Origin: Bacteroidaceae bacterium
GTDB taxonomy: Bacteria > Bacteroidota > Bacteroidia > Bacteroidales > Bacteroidaceae
Reading direction: 5' to 3'
NCBI GenBank assembly: GCA_017650085.1
Contig: JAGCFN010000175.1
Location: 1 to 38,522 of the forward strand
Length of the DNA: 38,522 nt
The position numbers were made by a program, and so were the translations under genes. Positions 38,150 through 38,522 of this stretch are shown here, piece by piece; the stretch's first letter is position 1, and each line of letters opens with the position of its first letter. Below the pieces are notes generated by a model. The model did not search any database, was not told the origin of the DNA, and saw only the letters and a program-made list of their open reading frames with translations.

Positions 38150-38466
38150 AGGAGGACCAGTTTGTCTCGTTCTACATTCTTATAATATGGAAGATATGTC
38201 CAGGTATCCCATTGCTGCTTGGAGTATAATGTAGGATTTATTTCCTCCCCGATGTCCCAACCAAGCTCGCGGAAAGGATATGCTACCCCATAGTCATCTG
38301 CATCCAGTTTCGGCTTGTTCAGAAGAATCAATATATCCCAATCCGAGTCTTCATGAGCATCGCCACGGGCTCGGGAACCATAGAGCCAAACCTGTCCGTC
38401 GGGGGGGACCACCTTATGGCTTGTCTCTCTTATTTTTTGGATTACTTCTTCTTCCTTTGCTGTCAT
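38146..38466 (-). CDS. Minimal nucleotidyltransferase (MNT), likely antitoxin
   Basis: About 106 residues from MTAKEEEVIQKIRE; the longer GTG start at 38478 is less likely. The nucleotidyltransferase signature is intact: GSRARGDAHEDSDWDILI, with GS and the D-x-D pair. Small MNTs of this kind AMPylate the partner HEPN toxin. Immediately upstream, the -7 element TATCTTTG (38495-38502) fits a promoter. The gene and its HEPN partner are the last in the window; the upstream -33 box may lie at or beyond the window end. Confidence 0.85.
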   Translation of the reverse strand: MTAKEEEVIQKIRETSHKVVPPDGQVWLYGSRARGDAHEDSDWDILILLNKPKLDADDYGVAYPFRELGWDIGEEINPTLYSKQQWDTWTYLPYYKNVERDKLVLL

Positions 38467-38494
38467 AATCCTTTTCACATTACTTTCTGTGCTG

Positions 38495-38502
38495 CAAAGA
38501 TA
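38495..38502 (-). promoter_or_regulatory. Putative -7 element of the MNT-HEPN promoter
   Basis: TATCTTTG on the minus strand is a perfect TAnnTTTG, 28 nt before the ATG at 38466. TTTG at 38519-38522 gives a 16-nt spacer, shorter than usual, and the window ends there. Confidence 0.55.
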
Positions 38503-38522
38503 CGCTTTTTATTCCATTCAAA

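Overview
The window reads as a chromosomal segment of a Bacteroidota species, most likely Bacteroidales and Prevotella-like. The evidence is a set of promoters of the TTTG/N19/TAnnTTTG type, the type IX secretion gene porQ, an ExbB/ExbD/TonB set with Bacteroidota-style extra parts, glycoside hydrolases of families 92, 97 and 43, and a trpB-first trp operon. No integrase, transposase, phage gene, CRISPR array or SusC/SusD pair was seen.

Layout. Positions 1-520 hold the 5' end of a trp operon on the minus strand (partial trpB) preceded by a leader peptide with three consecutive Trp codons and an attenuator hairpin. Then come a SIMPL-domain protein (minus), a plus-strand tRNA operon Leu(GAG)-Gly(GCC)-Leu(CAG), and a minus-strand group of DUF4250 protein, beta-carbonic anhydrase, ketopantoate-reductase-like protein and GH43 enzyme. 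Two large plus-strand genes follow: a GH92 alpha-mannosidase-type enzyme and a 1449-residue stand-alone NRPS module with C-A-T-R architecture.

From about 12.7 to 30.2 kb, all on the minus strand, lies a type II fatty-acid/polyketide cluster of the aryl polyene/flexirubin type. The unit starting at 30.2 kb encodes a FabF/FabB-like ketosynthase, a secreted protein, a methyltransferase, two ACPs, an LpxL-like acyltransferase and two ketosynthases with extra C-terminal synthase-like domains. The unit starting at 22.2 kb encodes a small 4-TM transporter, a LolA-like carrier, a GT2-acyltransferase fusion, an alpha/beta hydrolase, an MMPL/RND exporter and an ACP. The unit starting at 16.1 kb encodes an AMP-forming ligase followed directly by a GH97 enzyme. 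Ketoreductase, dehydratase, thioesterase and ammonia-lyase genes, which such clusters usually have, are not in the window. The inferred job is to build an aryl- or acyl-primed polyene on ACPs, tailor it, attach it to a lipid or glycolipid and move it to the outer membrane.

From 30.5 to 38.5 kb are housekeeping and envelope genes: exbD-exbD-membrane protein-exbB, tRNA-Ser, tatD, a polyprenyl synthetase, tonB, porQ-cmk (plus) and a HEPN/MNT nucleotidyltransferase pair (minus).

The most unusual signal is a family of degenerate tandem arrays with an exact 22-bp period. They occur at four intergenic sites, all in the same orientation, each just upstream of a minus-strand transcription unit: trp and all three units of the polyene cluster. 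Other repeat classes are heptanucleotide tracts, some inside coding sequence and one forming the lolA signal peptide; GC-rich palindromes inside and between ketosynthase genes; and an alternating L-R-L-R-L inverted repeat derived from the 3' end of tRNA-Gly.
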